The notes under the pieces were generated by a model. The model ran no database searches, was not told where the DNA came from, and saw nothing but the letters and a program-made list of their open reading frames with translations. A stretch of DNA of 64,000 nt from an uncultured Clostridia bacterium (lineage in GTDB: Bacteria; Bacillota; Clostridia; Oscillospirales; Ruminococcaceae), in NCBI GenBank assembly GCA_947628655.1, contig CANRAS010000002.1:120384-184383 (forward strand). Direction: 5' to 3'. How positions within the stretch are numbered: position 1 is the first letter of the stretch; every line of letters begins with the position of its first letter. Position numbers and translations under genes: made by a program. Of this stretch, positions 8,276 to 17,140 are shown one piece after another.

Positions 8276-11221
8276 ATGGGGTCTAAGGGCAAGTTTTCAA
8301 AGGTCGTGATTTTCGATATAATCGCTGTAGTCGTTATGCTGGGGTTTATTATCGCGGCGTTTTACTCGTTTACCAAAACAAACAATCGCCGCACGCTTGA
8401 GGAAACCGACAACTACGCTCAGGCGGCGACTATCCAGACCGCAGAGCGGTTAAACGATATTGTGTCCTCTGCTTATCAGAACATAAGCCTGCTTGCTATG
8501 CTCTACAGCGAGGGCGACAGCGCAGAGGTAACAACGCAGACGCTCAAAACGATGACCGCAAACTCTGTGTTCGATTATGTCGAGTTTATCGACAAGAACG
8601 GCATAGACTTGACCGCCGACGGACAGACCGCCGACCTTTCCGACCGCGCCCACTTTAAGGACGGTATGAACGGAAATTCGGGGAAAACCGTAATACGAAA
8701 CTCGCGTATCACGAATGAAACCCTGCTTGTTTTCTACGCCCCCGCCGTGTTTAACGATGAAATCACGGGCGTGTTTACGGGAATGATACGCTCGGCGGTT
8801 CTTAAAGACAGATTTTATCTCGATTATTTCGGTATTCAGGGCGAGATGTACTTAGTCGAGAGAAACGGCGATGTCATTATGTCCGTAGGCGCGGACGACG
8901 AACCCGTGAACTTAATCACTTCGCTCGAAAACAGCGGGCAGGTTGACGAGGACGATATTACGAGATTTAAAGATGTATTGAATAACCAGAACGATATAAA
9001 TTCCACGACGTTCAACTTCAACAGTCAAAACGGCGCGGGGAGCGGTTATGTGACGGTTCTTGACGACAAGGACTGGACGCTTGTGCTGACTTTGCCGTCA
9101 AAGATGACGCAGGAAATGGCGCGGAACGCGAACGCGGCGGGTCTTGACTTGCAGATAAAACTCGGCGTTATCTTTGTCCTGTACATCGTCTATCTTGTTT
9201 TGAGAAACAATATTCAGCGGCGCAGGCTTGTGTCGGAAAAAGAACAGATGTCGGATATTGTCACCGCGACAACTCGGCTGTTCTCGCGCTTTGCGCTTGT
9301 GGACTATGAGGAGGACAGCTACAAATATCTTGAGGACAAATTCGGCGACGCGTCTGTTACGGGAAAATATTCCGAACTTGTAAAAAGACTTGACAATATG
9401 TATATAGACGAAGTCGGCGAACAGGAAACTATGTCCAAGAGAATTTCGCGCGAGTATGTTTGCAGGGAACTGACCCCCGACAAGCCTTATTTGCAGTTTG
9501 AATATCAGATAGACCACAACGGCAGGCGCTGGGAGAATGTTTCGATAATCTGCCTTAAACGCAGGAACGGCAAGCCCGTGAAGATTTTGTATGCAATTCA
9601 GGATATGACCGAAATCAAAGAGCAGGAGGACAGGATACGGTTAGCGCTTAAAAACGCGTCAGAGGCGGCGGAGGCGGCGAACCGCGCGAAGTCGGATTTC
9701 TTAGCGCGTATGTCGCACGATATTCGCACGCCGATGAACGCTATTATGGGAATGACCGCCGTCGCAACTATGCATATGGACGACCCCGAACGCCTTACCG
9801 ACTGCCTTAACAAGATTACCATTTCAAGCAGGCACTTGCTGGCTCTTATAAACGACGTTCTCGATATGTCAAAGATAGAGAGCGGAAAGGTTACGCTTAA
9901 CGAAGAACCGTTCAGCATTGCCGACCTTGTGGACAGCATTGTCACTATTATGCGTTCGCAGACTGAAAGCAAGCACCAGAAATTCAACGTGCGCATAAGC
10001 GAAATTACACACGAGGCTGTTATCGGCGACACGTTGAGATTGCGTCAGGTATTTGTGAATATTTTGGGCAACGCCGTGAAGTTTACGCCTGTGGACGGGG
10101 AAATCAGCTTTACAATAAGCGAACTTCAATCGAACGTGCGCGGTATGGCAAGCTATGAATTTGTCTGCTCCGATACGGGTATCGGAATGGACAAGGAGTT
10201 TATCAAGAAAATCTTCGACCCGTTCTCCCGCTCCGAACAGTCCGACCAGAAGAAAATCGAGGGTACGGGACTTGGAATGTCCATTACTCACAATATAGTG
10301 CGAATGATGGACGGCGATATTAAAGTCGAAAGCGAAGTCGGAAAAGGCTCCGTATTCACGGTAAGGCTTTATCTCAAAATACAGGAAACGCACGATGAAA
10401 CAGAGGACATAAAGGCGCTTGCGAATGTGAAAGTGCTTGTAGCGGACGATGAAGAAACGTCCTGCATAACGACGTGCGAAACGCTGAACGCTATCGGTAT
10501 GAGCGCCGAGTGGGTAACGAGCGGTACGGCGGCGGTGGAGAAAACCGTTTCGTCGCACGCGGCGAACGATGATTTCGCGGCGGTTATCCTCGACTGGAAA
10601 ATGCCCGACAAGGACGGCGTACAGACCGCCCGCGAGATACGCGAAAAGGTCGGCGACGAGATACCGATTATCATACTTTCGGCTTACGACTGGTCGGATA
10701 TAGAAAACGAGGCGCGGGAGGCGGGCGTTCAGGCGTTTATCGGAAAACCCCTGTTCCGTTCGCGGTTGATTTATGCGCTGAAATCCGTGCTGTTTCCGAA
10801 CGGCTTGCAAGTTCCCCGTCCCGATGAAACGGCAGGCGAGGACTATCAAGGAAAGCACATTCTGCTTGTCGAAGATAACGACTTAAACCGCGAAATCGCC
10901 GTTGAACTTATGTCGGTCACGGGCGCGCAGATTGACGCCGCCGAAAACGGAAGTCAAGCCGTTGATATAGTATCATCAAAGCCCGACGGGTATTATGACC
11001 TTATCTTTATGGATATTCAAATGCCGATAATGGACGGCTACGAGGCGACAAGGCGAATACGCGGTCTGGGTTTCAAAACTCACGTTCCGATAATTGCGAT
11101 GACTGCGAACGCGTTCGCCGACGATATTCGCGAGGCGAAAGCGGCGGGTATGGACGATCATATGTCAAAGCCTGTTGAGATGGGGAAGATTTTGGAGTAT
11201 ATGAACAAGTACATTCGGTAA
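8276..11221 (+). CDS. Hybrid sensor histidine kinase with two receiver domains
   Basis: 981 residues. One membrane helix at about 8-28, an extracellular Cache-like sensor (about 35-280), a second helix at about 290-308, a PAS-like region (330-450), then HisKA with phospho-acceptor His481 in MSHDIRTP, HATPase with DTGIGM and GTGLGMS, and two receivers. Receiver 1 has Asp773 in LDWKMPD and receiver 2 has Asp913 in MDIQMPIMDG. The last receiver ends the protein; there is no HPt or output domain, so phosphate must pass to a separate partner or the kinase signals by contact. No cognate regulator gene beside it. Start set by GGAGGGC. Confidence 0.95.
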   Translation: MGSKGKFSKVVIFDIIAVVVMLGFIIAAFYSFTKTNNRRTLEETDNYAQAATIQTAERLNDIVSSAYQNISLLAMLYSEGDSAEVTTQTLKTMTANSVFDYVEFIDKNGIDLTADGQTADLSDRAHFKDGMNGNSGKTVIRNSRITNETLLVFYAPAVFNDEITGVFTGMIRSAVLKDRFYLDYFGIQGEMYLVERNGDVIMSVGADDEPVNLITSLENSGQVDEDDITRFKDVLNNQNDINSTTFNFNSQNGAGSGYVTVLDDKDWTLVLTLPSKMTQEMARNANAAGLDLQIKLGVIFVLYIVYLVLRNNIQRRRLVSEKEQMSDIVTATTRLFSRFALVDYEEDSYKYLEDKFGDASVTGKYSELVKRLDNMYIDEVGEQETMSKRISREYVCRELTPDKPYLQFEYQIDHNGRRWENVSIICLKRRNGKPVKILYAIQDMTEIKEQEDRIRLALKNASEAAEAANRAKSDFLARMSHDIRTPMNAIMGMTAVATMHMDDPERLTDCLNKITISSRHLLALINDVLDMSKIESGKVTLNEEPFSIADLVDSIVTIMRSQTESKHQKFNVRISEITHEAVIGDTLRLRQVFVNILGNAVKFTPVDGEISFTISELQSNVRGMASYEFVCSDTGIGMDKEFIKKIFDPFSRSEQSDQKKIEGTGLGMSITHNIVRMMDGDIKVESEVGKGSVFTVRLYLKIQETHDETEDIKALANVKVLVADDEETSCITTCETLNAIGMSAEWVTSGTAAVEKTVSSHAANDDFAAVILDWKMPDKDGVQTAREIREKVGDEIPIIILSAYDWSDIENEAREAGVQAFIGKPLFRSRLIYALKSVLFPNGLQVPRPDETAGEDYQGKHILLVEDNDLNREIAVELMSVTGAQIDAAENGSQAVDIVSSKPDGYYDLIFMDIQMPIMDGYEATRRIRGLGFKTHVPIIAMTANAFADDIREAKAAGMDDHMSKPVEMGKILEYMNKYIR

Positions 11222-11332
11222 GCGGGTAGTAGCTAGAGAATAGTAGTTAGTAGTTAGTTTAGGTGCGCGGGCGTTGCCCGCGCATTTTAGATTGTCTTTA
11301 AGTTAATACGCCCTGCGCTTGTCGCAACGTTG
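11222..11332. repeat. Half copy of the heptad/hairpin element
   Basis: TAGCTAGAGAATAG, then AGTAGTT AGTAGTT heptads, a GCGCGGGCGTTGCCCGCGC hairpin, then core AGATTGTCTTTAAGTTAA. The right half is replaced by the long module that follows. The left end starts within ten bases of the kinase stop codon. Confidence 0.85.
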
Positions 11333-11716
11333 GAAAGTAGCACCCGTAAACCGCCCCGCCGTAGGCTGTAAAAGTTTCGCCAGCCTTTTCAAAGGCTGCG
11401 GGAGTCCAGAGGGCAGAGCCCTCTGGTCGCCGCGAAGCGGCGAAACTTCGCTCAAGAGCTCCGCAAAAGGGTGAATTTTTTCGCGTAGCGGAGCGGAGCG
11501 AAAAAAGAGGGGAAAGCCCTGCGATAGAGGGCTTTCCCCTTGCGCCTAGTGGAGCGCACGAAGTGCGCGGAACGGTCGGTTTAAAGCAACCTCTCCGCGC
11601 GCGGAATGCCGGTGACATTCCGCGCGCCACAAGCTACGTCACGAACCACAAGCCCAAAGCCACTTAACCCTATAAAGCAACGTTATTACCCCGCCCCAAT
11701 CCCCGCCGTTGGCGGG
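11333..11716 (-). repeat. Long GC-rich repeat module, copy 1 (inverted)
   Basis: About 380 bases that recur, in the other orientation, at 30570-30870 and 52806-53186. Shared blocks include GGACTCCCGCAGCC, CTTTGAAAAGGCTGGCG, TTGCGGAGCTCTTGAGCG and CCCTCTATCGCAGGG, read on the minus strand here. It contains several strong hairpins. A 110-codon open frame spans it on the minus strand, but the frame is not kept between copies, so I treat it as non-coding. Palindromes of the CCCCGCCG family continue at 11700-11810. Confidence 0.85.
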
Positions 11717-11900
11717 GGAATACTTAATAATAGTGTAAAGCATACCCCCGCCGTTGGCGGGGAAACGGCTCTGTTATTGTTCGCGCACTCCCCGCCAACG
11801 GCGGGGAGTGCGCTTATGTAATTTGCAAGCGGTATAAAGACTTGTGCAAACTCGCCAAAAACATTCAACCGCCGGTATATATAATGTGAACAAAAAATCT
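11717..11900. repeat. Palindrome cluster upstream of the lipoprotein gene
   Basis: Two more CCCCGCCGTTGGCGGGG-type palindromes at about 11745-11763 and 11788-11806, the second with extended flanks (GCGCACTCCCC/GGGGAGTGCGC). Nothing gene-like is seen between 11717 and the promoter at 11902. Confidence 0.75.
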
Positions 11901-11901
11901 C

Positions 11902-11930
11902 TTGACATTACGGCAAATTCGTGTTATAAT
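11902..11930 (+). promoter_or_regulatory. Promoter of the lipoprotein gene
   Basis: TTGACA (11902-11907), 17 bases, TATAAT (11925-11930). Confidence 0.85.
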
Positions 11931-11999
11931 ACTTTATGAAGTTTGGCTTTTCCCGCTTTGATTTATATTAGGCGGGCGTTATGAAAAGGAGAATTGAAT

Positions 12000-12608
12000 A
12001 TGAAAAAATTCGGCAGAGTATTTTTATTGCTTGCGGTCTGCGTTATGGTGCTTTTCACTACGGCTTGCAAGAAAGACGACACACCGTTCGCCCACGGAAC
12101 AATCATCGGCAGTTCCTATTCTTCGAGATTTCTCGGAATTAAAATCAACGTTCCGTCCAATTACGAGATGATGAACGACGCTGACCTCGCGACTATGAAC
12201 AGCGTTAAGGATATGTCCGCTGACGCTTTAAAAAGCAAACTCGACGGGGGCGATTTTATCTACGAGATGTACACGGCGTCAAACGACGGTTCGAGCATTA
12301 ACATCACGATGCAGGATCAGTCGGCAAGCGGAACTAAAATGACCGAAAAGGACTACTTCAAACACATGAAAGACCTCATTGTCGCGCAGTTCCAGCAGGC
12401 GGGTTACGATATAACGGCAGATGAAAGCACCGTAACATTCAAGGGCGAAAGCACGCGCTGTCTTAAAATTGCGCTGTCCGACGGCAATATGACGGTTCAC
12501 GAGGTTCAAATCCCGATTTTCAGAGGGAACTACGTATCGTGTATTACATTTGCTTCGCAGGATGAAAGCAAATTGCAGAGCATTATTGATATGGTAAGCG
12601 CGAACTAA
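12000..12608 (+). CDS. Secreted lipoprotein of unknown function
   Basis: 202 residues. Basic start MKKFGR, a hydrophobic core, and lipobox TTAC with the acyl-cysteine at about residue 23, followed by KKDD; this predicts a lipid-anchored extracellular protein. The mature part has no domain I recognise; short blocks such as 'GIKINVPSNYEM' suggest a compact beta-rich fold. Start chosen at ATG 12000 after AAGGAG; a TTG six bases earlier is also in frame. Monocistronic, promoter upstream, heptad array right after the stop. Confidence 0.8.
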   Translation: MKKFGRVFLLLAVCVMVLFTTACKKDDTPFAHGTIIGSSYSSRFLGIKINVPSNYEMMNDADLATMNSVKDMSADALKSKLDGGDFIYEMYTASNDGSSINITMQDQSASGTKMTEKDYFKHMKDLIVAQFQQAGYDITADESTVTFKGESTRCLKIALSDGNMTVHEVQIPIFRGNYVSCITFASQDESKLQSIIDMVSAN

Positions 12609-12780
12609 AGCTAGAGGTTAGAGGTAAGAAGTAAGACTGCGAAATCCAGCGCCCCGCCTGTAACAGTTTAAAGTTAATAGTGCATAGTGTATAGTAATGG
12701 CGTACACCCCGCCTTTGGCGGGGTGTACGCTTGTGTTATTTTGGCGGGGCGGGGGTTGCGTTATCCCGCCGATAATGAAA
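12609..12780. repeat. Heptad array and palindrome between lipoprotein and RHH genes
   Basis: AGAGGTT AGAGGTA AGAAGTA heptads follow the stop codon. A GCGTACACCCCGCC / GGCGGGGTGTACGC palindrome sits at about 12699-12731, and a GGCGGG/CCCGCC pair follows. No gene seen. Confidence 0.75.
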
Positions 12781-12806
12781 ATTGTGTGAAAAGTTATTAA
12801 ATTCGC

Positions 12807-12835
12807 TTGACAAATTAATAATAATGTGTTACAAT
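12807..12835 (+). promoter_or_regulatory. Promoter of the RHH-clpB operon
   Basis: TTGACA (12807-12812), 17 bases, TACAAT (12830-12835). No CIRCE and no CtsR-type heptad repeat is visible between it and the gene. Confidence 0.75.
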
Positions 12836-12931
12836 TATTAATGCAAGGATACAAAATTGATTTCGCGGGTATACTAGCAGAACAACGCATTAACCCGCAT
12901 AATCTTGCGTCTTATTTCTGGAGGTGAGCAT

Positions 12932-13585
12932 TTGAATAAAAGTATATATAGTCTGGTTCTCTCCGACGAAGTCGTGGACGCGGTGGACGCTCTCGCGCGG
13001 TCGGCGGGGCTGTCGCGGTCGGCAATGATAAACCGCATACTCGCCGAAAGAGTGGCTTTCGTTACGCCCGAAATGCGCCTGCGCGGTATACTCGACAGTC
13101 TGGCGCGGAGTATGACGGACGCGTTTATGCTCTCCGAAAAGCCGACGGGGAGTACGCTCTCGGCGCGGACTTCGCTGAAATACCGATACAAACCGACGGT
13201 AAAATATTCGGTCGAGATGTTCTTTGAAAACGGCGTTCGGGCGGGAGAACTGCGCGTGTCGTACCGTTCGCAGAACGCGCAGTTGATCGGCGACTTGACG
13301 GAGTTCTTCAGGCTCTGGGCGAAGTGGGAGGAAAAGTACATCGCCGACAAAATCAACGCGGATATTCTGTACACAATAGGCGATATGCGGTTTACGCGAA
13401 CGCTGAATATGCCGCGCGGGGAGGTTTCCGAGGAAACTTTGGGCGAAACCGTCGCGGATTATATGGCAATGCTCGACGGGGCGATGAAAGAGTATTTCCT
13501 AGAACTTCCCGATAAGCAGAAAGCCGCGGAGCGCGGCGAGGAGTTTTACAAAAACAGCATAGCGCGGACATCTGTTATTATATAA
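12932..13585 (+). CDS. Ribbon-helix-helix domain protein preceding clpB
   Basis: 217 residues from a TTG start that has a full GGAGGTGA ribosome site; the earlier in-frame start at 12905 would bury that site. Residues 3-45 match a CopG/Arc-type ribbon-helix-helix: a beta strand 'KSIYSLVLSDEVVDAVDALA' followed by 'GLSRSAMINRIL'. The remaining 170 residues are unfamiliar and mostly helical. The gene ends 12 bases before clpB and shares its promoter, so it may be an autoregulator of this chaperone operon. That role is inferred from position and fold only. Confidence 0.75.
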   Translation: MNKSIYSLVLSDEVVDAVDALARSAGLSRSAMINRILAERVAFVTPEMRLRGILDSLARSMTDAFMLSEKPTGSTLSARTSLKYRYKPTVKYSVEMFFENGVRAGELRVSYRSQNAQLIGDLTEFFRLWAKWEEKYIADKINADILYTIGDMRFTRTLNMPRGEVSEETLGETVADYMAMLDGAMKEYFLELPDKQKAAERGEEFYKNSIARTSVII

Positions 13586-13597
13586 GGAGGAATGTTT

Positions 13598-16192
13598 ATG
13601 AACGCGAATAAATTTACGCAGAAAAGTATGGACGCCGTGAGCGCGGCGCAGGACGTTTCGGCGTCGTATCAGAATAACGAAGTGGAACAAATGCACTTGC
13701 TTTATGCGCTGTTAAACGACGAGGGCGGGCTTATCCCGCAGGTTATGACGAAAATGGGCGTGGACGCCGGCGGGCTTAAAGCCGCCGCGCTGAAGTTCAT
13801 TGAGGGAATGTCCCGCGTTTCGGGCGGAGGGCGCGCGGCAAATACGATTTACGTTTCATCGGAACTTAATACCGCGCTTGTCGAAGCTGAAAAAATCGCG
13901 GAGCATATGAACGACGATTATGTATCAGTCGAACATCTCCTGCTCGGAATGGTCGAAAAGCCCGACAGCGGCGTTTCGAGCCTTTTCAAGTCGTTCGGCG
14001 TGGAGAAAAAACGCCTGCTTGACGTGCTGAAAGAAATTCGCGGAAATCAGCGGGTAACTTCACAAAACCCCGAAGATACCTACGACGTCCTTAATAAATA
14101 CGGTCAGGACCTCGTGGAACTCGCGCGGCAGAACAAGCTCGACCCCGTTATCGGGCGCGACGCGGAAATCCGCAGCGTTATCCGAATTTTGTCGCGGAAA
14201 ACAAAGAACAACCCGTGCCTTATCGGCGAACCCGGCGTCGGCAAAACCGCGATAGCCGAGGGGCTTGCTTTGCGTATAGTGCGCGGAGATGTTCCGTCAA
14301 ATCTGAAAGACCGCAAGCTGTTTTCGCTCGATATGGGCGCGCTTATCGCGGGCGCAAAGTATCAGGGCGAATTTGAGGAACGTCTGAAAGCCGTGCTGAA
14401 TGAAGTGAAAAAATCGGACGGGCGCATTATTCTGTTTATCGACGAACTTCATCTGATAGTAGGCGCGGGAAAGACAAGCGGCGCAATGGACGCGGGAAAT
14501 TTGCTCAAACCAATGCTCGCGCGCGGCGAACTTCACTGTATCGGCGCGACAACGCTCGACGAGTATTCTAAGTATATCGAAAAAGACCCCGCGCTCGAAC
14601 GCCGTTTCCAGAAAGTGCAGATAGACGAACCGACCGTTGAGGACACTATCTCGATACTGCGCGGACTGAAAGAGCGTTACGAGGTGTTCCACGGGGTGAA
14701 GATACACGACAACGCGATTATCGCGGCGGCAACGCTGTCCGACCGCTATATTACCGACCGCTTTCTCCCGGACAAGGCGATTGACCTTGTGGACGAGGCT
14801 TGCGCGATGATACGCACGGAAATGGATTCTATGCCCGCTGAACTCGATGAAATCTCGCGCGGGATTATGCAGTTGGAGATAGAAGAGGCGGCGCTGAAAA
14901 AGGAAACCGACAAGCTGTCGCAGGAGCATTTGGAGGATATTCAGAAAGAACTCGCCGAAAAGCGCGAAAAGTTCAACTCGATGAAAGCAAAGTGGGAAAA
15001 CGAGAAAAACGCGATTTCAAAGGTTCAGGAACTGCGCAAGACGATTGAACAGACAAACGCCGACATAGAAAAGGCGAAACGCGAAAGCGACCTTAACAAG
15101 GCGGCGGAACTTATGTACGGCAAACTGCCGAAACTTCAGGCGGAACTCGAAAAAGAGGAGAACCTCGCGGAGGAGGCAAAGGCAAGTTCGCTTTTGCGCG
15201 ACAAGGTAAGCGAGGACGAGATAGCGCGTATCGTAGCAAGGCGGACGGGTATTCCCGTGGCGAAACTCGTCGAGGGAGAACGCGAAAAAATCCTTGCCCT
15301 TGCCGATACTCTCCACAAGCGCGTTATGGGACAGGACGAGGCAGTAAACCGCGTGACCGAAAGCATAATGCGCTCCCGCGCGGGAATAAACGACCCGCGA
15401 AAGCCTTTAGGCTCGTTCTTGTTCCTAGGACCTACGGGCGTTGGCAAAACGGAACTCGCAAAGGCGCTCGCCGAGGCTCTGTTTGACGATGAACACAACA
15501 TAATTCGCCTTGATATGAGCGAATATATGGAAAAACACACGGTAAGCCGTCTTATCGGCGCGCCTCCGGGATACGTCGGCTACGAGGAGGGCGGACAGCT
15601 TACCGACGCGGTTCGCCGCAAGCCGTATTCCGTCGTACTGTTTGACGAGGTGGAGAAAGCGCACCCCGATGTGTTCAACGTGCTTTTGCAGATACTCGAC
15701 GACGGCAGAGTGACCGACAGTCAAGGACGGCTTGTCGATTTCAAGAACACGATAATTATTCTCACGTCAAACCTCGGTTCGCAGTATATCTTGGACGGCA
15801 TAGACGACAGCGGGAACATCACCGAAACGGCGCGGGAGAGCGTTGACAAACTCCTGAAACAGTCGTTCAGACCCGAATTTTTAAACAGGCTCGATGAAAT
15901 AGTATTCTACAAACCGCTGACGAAAAACGAGATATTCGGCATAATTGACCTGCAAGCGAACGACCTCGCAAGACGGCTGAAAGAAAAGCAGTTGGGGCTT
16001 GAAATTACCGACGAGGCAAAACAGCTTATCTGCGATGAAAGCTATGACCCGTCGTTCGGCGCGCGCCCGCTCAAACGCTATATTCAGCGTAATCTCGAAA
16101 CGATGATAGCGCGGGAAATACTCGCGGGAAAACTCTCGCAGGGCGATGTGATACGCGTGACCGTCACGGACGGGAAACTCGCGGTGGGATAA
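13598..16192 (+). CDS. clpB: ATP-dependent disaggregase ClpB
   Basis: 864 residues, full length. Double Clp-N repeat (1-150), first AAA+ domain with Walker [10 protein letters not shown] and Walker B FIDELH, coiled-coil middle domain at about 405-525, second AAA+ with GPTGVGKTE and [11 protein letters not shown], and the C-terminal oligomerisation domain. The long middle coil and lack of an IGF/L loop for ClpP separate it from ClpA/ClpC. It solubilises aggregated protein with DnaK. Start at 13598 because AGGAGG is seven bases ahead; the ATG at 13592 is only one base from it. Ends at a terminator. Confidence 0.95.
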   Translation: MNANKFTQKSMDAVSAAQDVSASYQNNEVEQMHLLYALLNDEGGLIPQVMTKMGVDAGGLKAAALKFIEGMSRVSGGGRAANTIYVSSELNTALVEAEKIAEHMNDDYVSVEHLLLGMVEKPDSGVSSLFKSFGVEKKRLLDVLKEIRGNQRVTSQNPEDTYDVLNKYGQDLVELARQNKLDPVIGRDAEIRSVIRILSRKTKNNPCLIGEPGVGKTAIAEGLALRIVRGDVPSNLKDRKLFSLDMGALIAGAKYQGEFEERLKAVLNEVKKSDGRIILFIDELHLIVGAGKTSGAMDAGNLLKPMLARGELHCIGATTLDEYSKYIEKDPALERRFQKVQIDEPTVEDTISILRGLKERYEVFHGVKIHDNAIIAAATLSDRYITDRFLPDKAIDLVDEACAMIRTEMDSMPAELDEISRGIMQLEIEEAALKKETDKLSQEHLEDIQKELAEKREKFNSMKAKWENEKNAISKVQELRKTIEQTNADIEKAKRESDLNKAAELMYGKLPKLQAELEKEENLAEEAKASSLLRDKVSEDEIARIVARRTGIPVAKLVEGEREKILALADTLHKRVMGQDEAVNRVTESIMRSRAGINDPRKPLGSFLFLGPTGVGKTELAKALAEALFDDEHNIIRLDMSEYMEKHTVSRLIGAPPGYVGYEEGGQLTDAVRRKPYSVVLFDEVEKAHPDVFNVLLQILDDGRVTDSQGRLVDFKNTIIILTSNLGSQYILDGIDDSGNITETARESVDKLLKQSFRPEFLNRLDEIVFYKPLTKNEIFGIIDLQANDLARRLKEKQLGLEITDEAKQLICDESYDPSFGARPLKRYIQRNLETMIAREILAGKLSQGDVIRVTVTDGKLAVG

Positions 16193-16194
16193 CA

Positions 16195-16223
16195 AAAAAC
16201 GGGCTGATTTTCAGCCCGTTTTG
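16195..16223 (+). terminator. Terminator between clpB and the toxin-antitoxin pair
   Basis: AAAACGGGCTGA, loop TTTT, TCAGCCCGTTTT. Symmetrical enough to work for both convergent transcripts. Confidence 0.8.
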
Positions 16224-16235
16224 ATTTTGCGGTTG

Positions 16236-16469
16236 TTATGCGACAGTCGTATAATCAACAACGTTAATTTCTGATTCCAAACGCTCTTTTTCACGGCTTA
16301 CAATTTCGCTTACCTTTTCGGCAACGTCATCGTTTAACATTACCTCACCGCAAAATTCACACTCACAGCAAGGGACGTATCTTATTATTAAAAGCATTTT
16401 TCCAAACTCCCTTACAACCGTAGTGTGGCTGTCCTTAATTTCCTCATGTCCGCACAATATACATTTCAT
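16236..16469 (-). CDS. YgiT/MqsA-type zinc-finger antitoxin
   Basis: 77 residues. First CxxC in MKCILCGHEE, second in CEFCGEVML, as in the zinc-binding N-terminal domain of MqsA-family antitoxins; an acidic helix follows (ERLESEINVVDY). There is no C-terminal HTH, so DNA binding is not expected from this part. Starts in a 4-base ATGA overlap with the upstream toxin-like gene, the usual coupling of such pairs, with toxin gene first. Confidence 0.8.
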   Translation of the reverse strand: MKCILCGHEEIKDSHTTVVREFGKMLLIIRYVPCCECEFCGEVMLNDDVAEKVSEIVSREKERLESEINVVDYTTVA

Positions 16470-16783
16470 GGTTTGTTCCTCCTTGTTCTCAAGTCATCGT
16501 ACCAAAGGTTTTTGTCAGGGCAATACGCCGTGATAATATGTATTACATCACCGTCAAAGCCTACGCAAACATGGAGAGGGGTTCCGTCTGCGCCATATCC
16601 CAAAATCAGGCAACTAGGCAACCGAACGTCGTTTTCATACTGTTCTATTATTTCACCCGTGTTTATGCAGTTGATTACATCGCCCCTTTTAAGACAGCGT
16701 TCTTCAAGTTTTTCAACGCCGTGTTGCGTGAAATGAATATGCCCCTTTTTATTAAATGCCCTCAATTGTGATATATCAAGCAT
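16466..16783 (-). CDS. DUF4258 protein, probable toxin
   Basis: 105 residues from the ATG preceded by GCGGGGAAAATT; an in-frame start 18 codons earlier overlaps the promoter. 'IHFTQHGVEKLEERCL', 'GDVINCI' and the late 'DVIHIITAYCPD' are the DUF4258 pattern, a small RelE-like alpha/beta fold. Paired by overlap with a YgiT-type zinc-finger protein, a combination seen in many Firmicutes toxin-antitoxin loci. Ribonuclease activity is the family expectation, not shown here. The pair has its own promoter and is AT-rich. Confidence 0.8.
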   Translation of the reverse strand: MLDISQLRAFNKKGHIHFTQHGVEKLEERCLKRGDVINCINTGEIIEQYENDVRLPSCLILGYGADGTPLHVCVGFDGDVIHIITAYCPDKNLWYDDLRTRRNKP

Positions 16784-16808
16784 AATTTTCCCCGCTTTCC
16801 TTATAAAT

Positions 16809-16837
16809 ATTATATCACAAGAAAATATTTTTGTCAA
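16809..16837 (-). promoter_or_regulatory. Promoter of the toxin-antitoxin pair
   Basis: Minus strand TTGACA (16837-16832), 17 bases, TATAAT (16814-16809). Confidence 0.8.
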
Positions 16838-16863
16838 GCAAAATCTGTCGTTTTGGCGCTTTA

Positions 16864-16884
16864 TGTAACCTAATTTAAGTTACA
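16864..16884. promoter_or_regulatory. Inverted repeat upstream of the pilin promoter
   Basis: TGTAAC and GTTACA separated by nine bases. It lies between the divergent toxin-antitoxin and pilin promoters and could be an operator for either. No known regulator matched. Confidence 0.35.
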
Positions 16885-16990
16885 CGAAATTTCCACCGCA
16901 AAGTGCCGTTAAAATGCACAAAAACTTTTTCTTGTTTTAAATACTTTTGCACGAAAATGCAAAACAAACGGATTTTTTTTCAAAAAACGC

Positions 16991-17019
16991 TTGCTTTTTT
17001 GGGGCGTATGAATTATAAT
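16991..17019 (+). promoter_or_regulatory. Promoter of the pilin cluster
   Basis: TTGCTT (16991-16996), 17 bases, TATAAT (17014-17019). Confidence 0.75.
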
Positions 17020-17140
17020 AATATCACAAGGAGAAAATAATAAGTTTCCCTTGAGAACCCGCAAAAGCGGGGGATTGTTTCGGATATAGTCCCGCCGGGG
17101 CTATACATAAATAACTTTTACTCTATAGGAGGTATTCACA
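17020..17140 (+). promoter_or_regulatory. Structured leader of the first pilin gene
   Basis: About 110 untranslated bases between promoter and ATG. Two hairpins can be drawn: CCCGCAAAAGCGGG at about 17058-17071, and TATAGTCCC-GCC-GGGGCTATA at about 17086-17106. A GGAG-containing unit near 17029 lies close to the likely transcription start and the true AGGAGG is next to the ATG. I looked for c-di-GMP riboswitch landmarks and did not find them. Confidence 0.5.

Noticed and set aside
11298..11630. 110-codon open frame on the minus strand, with a similar one at 52859-53056
   Set aside because: Both lie in copies of the long repeat module. The DNA is conserved but the frame is broken differently in each copy, and copy 2 has palindromic insertions, so a protein is unlikely.
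12874..13374. 166-codon open frame opposite the RHH gene
   Set aside because: Shadow of the RHH-clpB coding strand; no ribosome site.
17040..17110. Cyclic di-GMP riboswitch in the pilin leader
   Set aside because: The GACGCAAAGC and CGGNAGGTAGCGGG landmarks of the class I aptamer are absent, and no class II match could be drawn. Only simple hairpins are seen.
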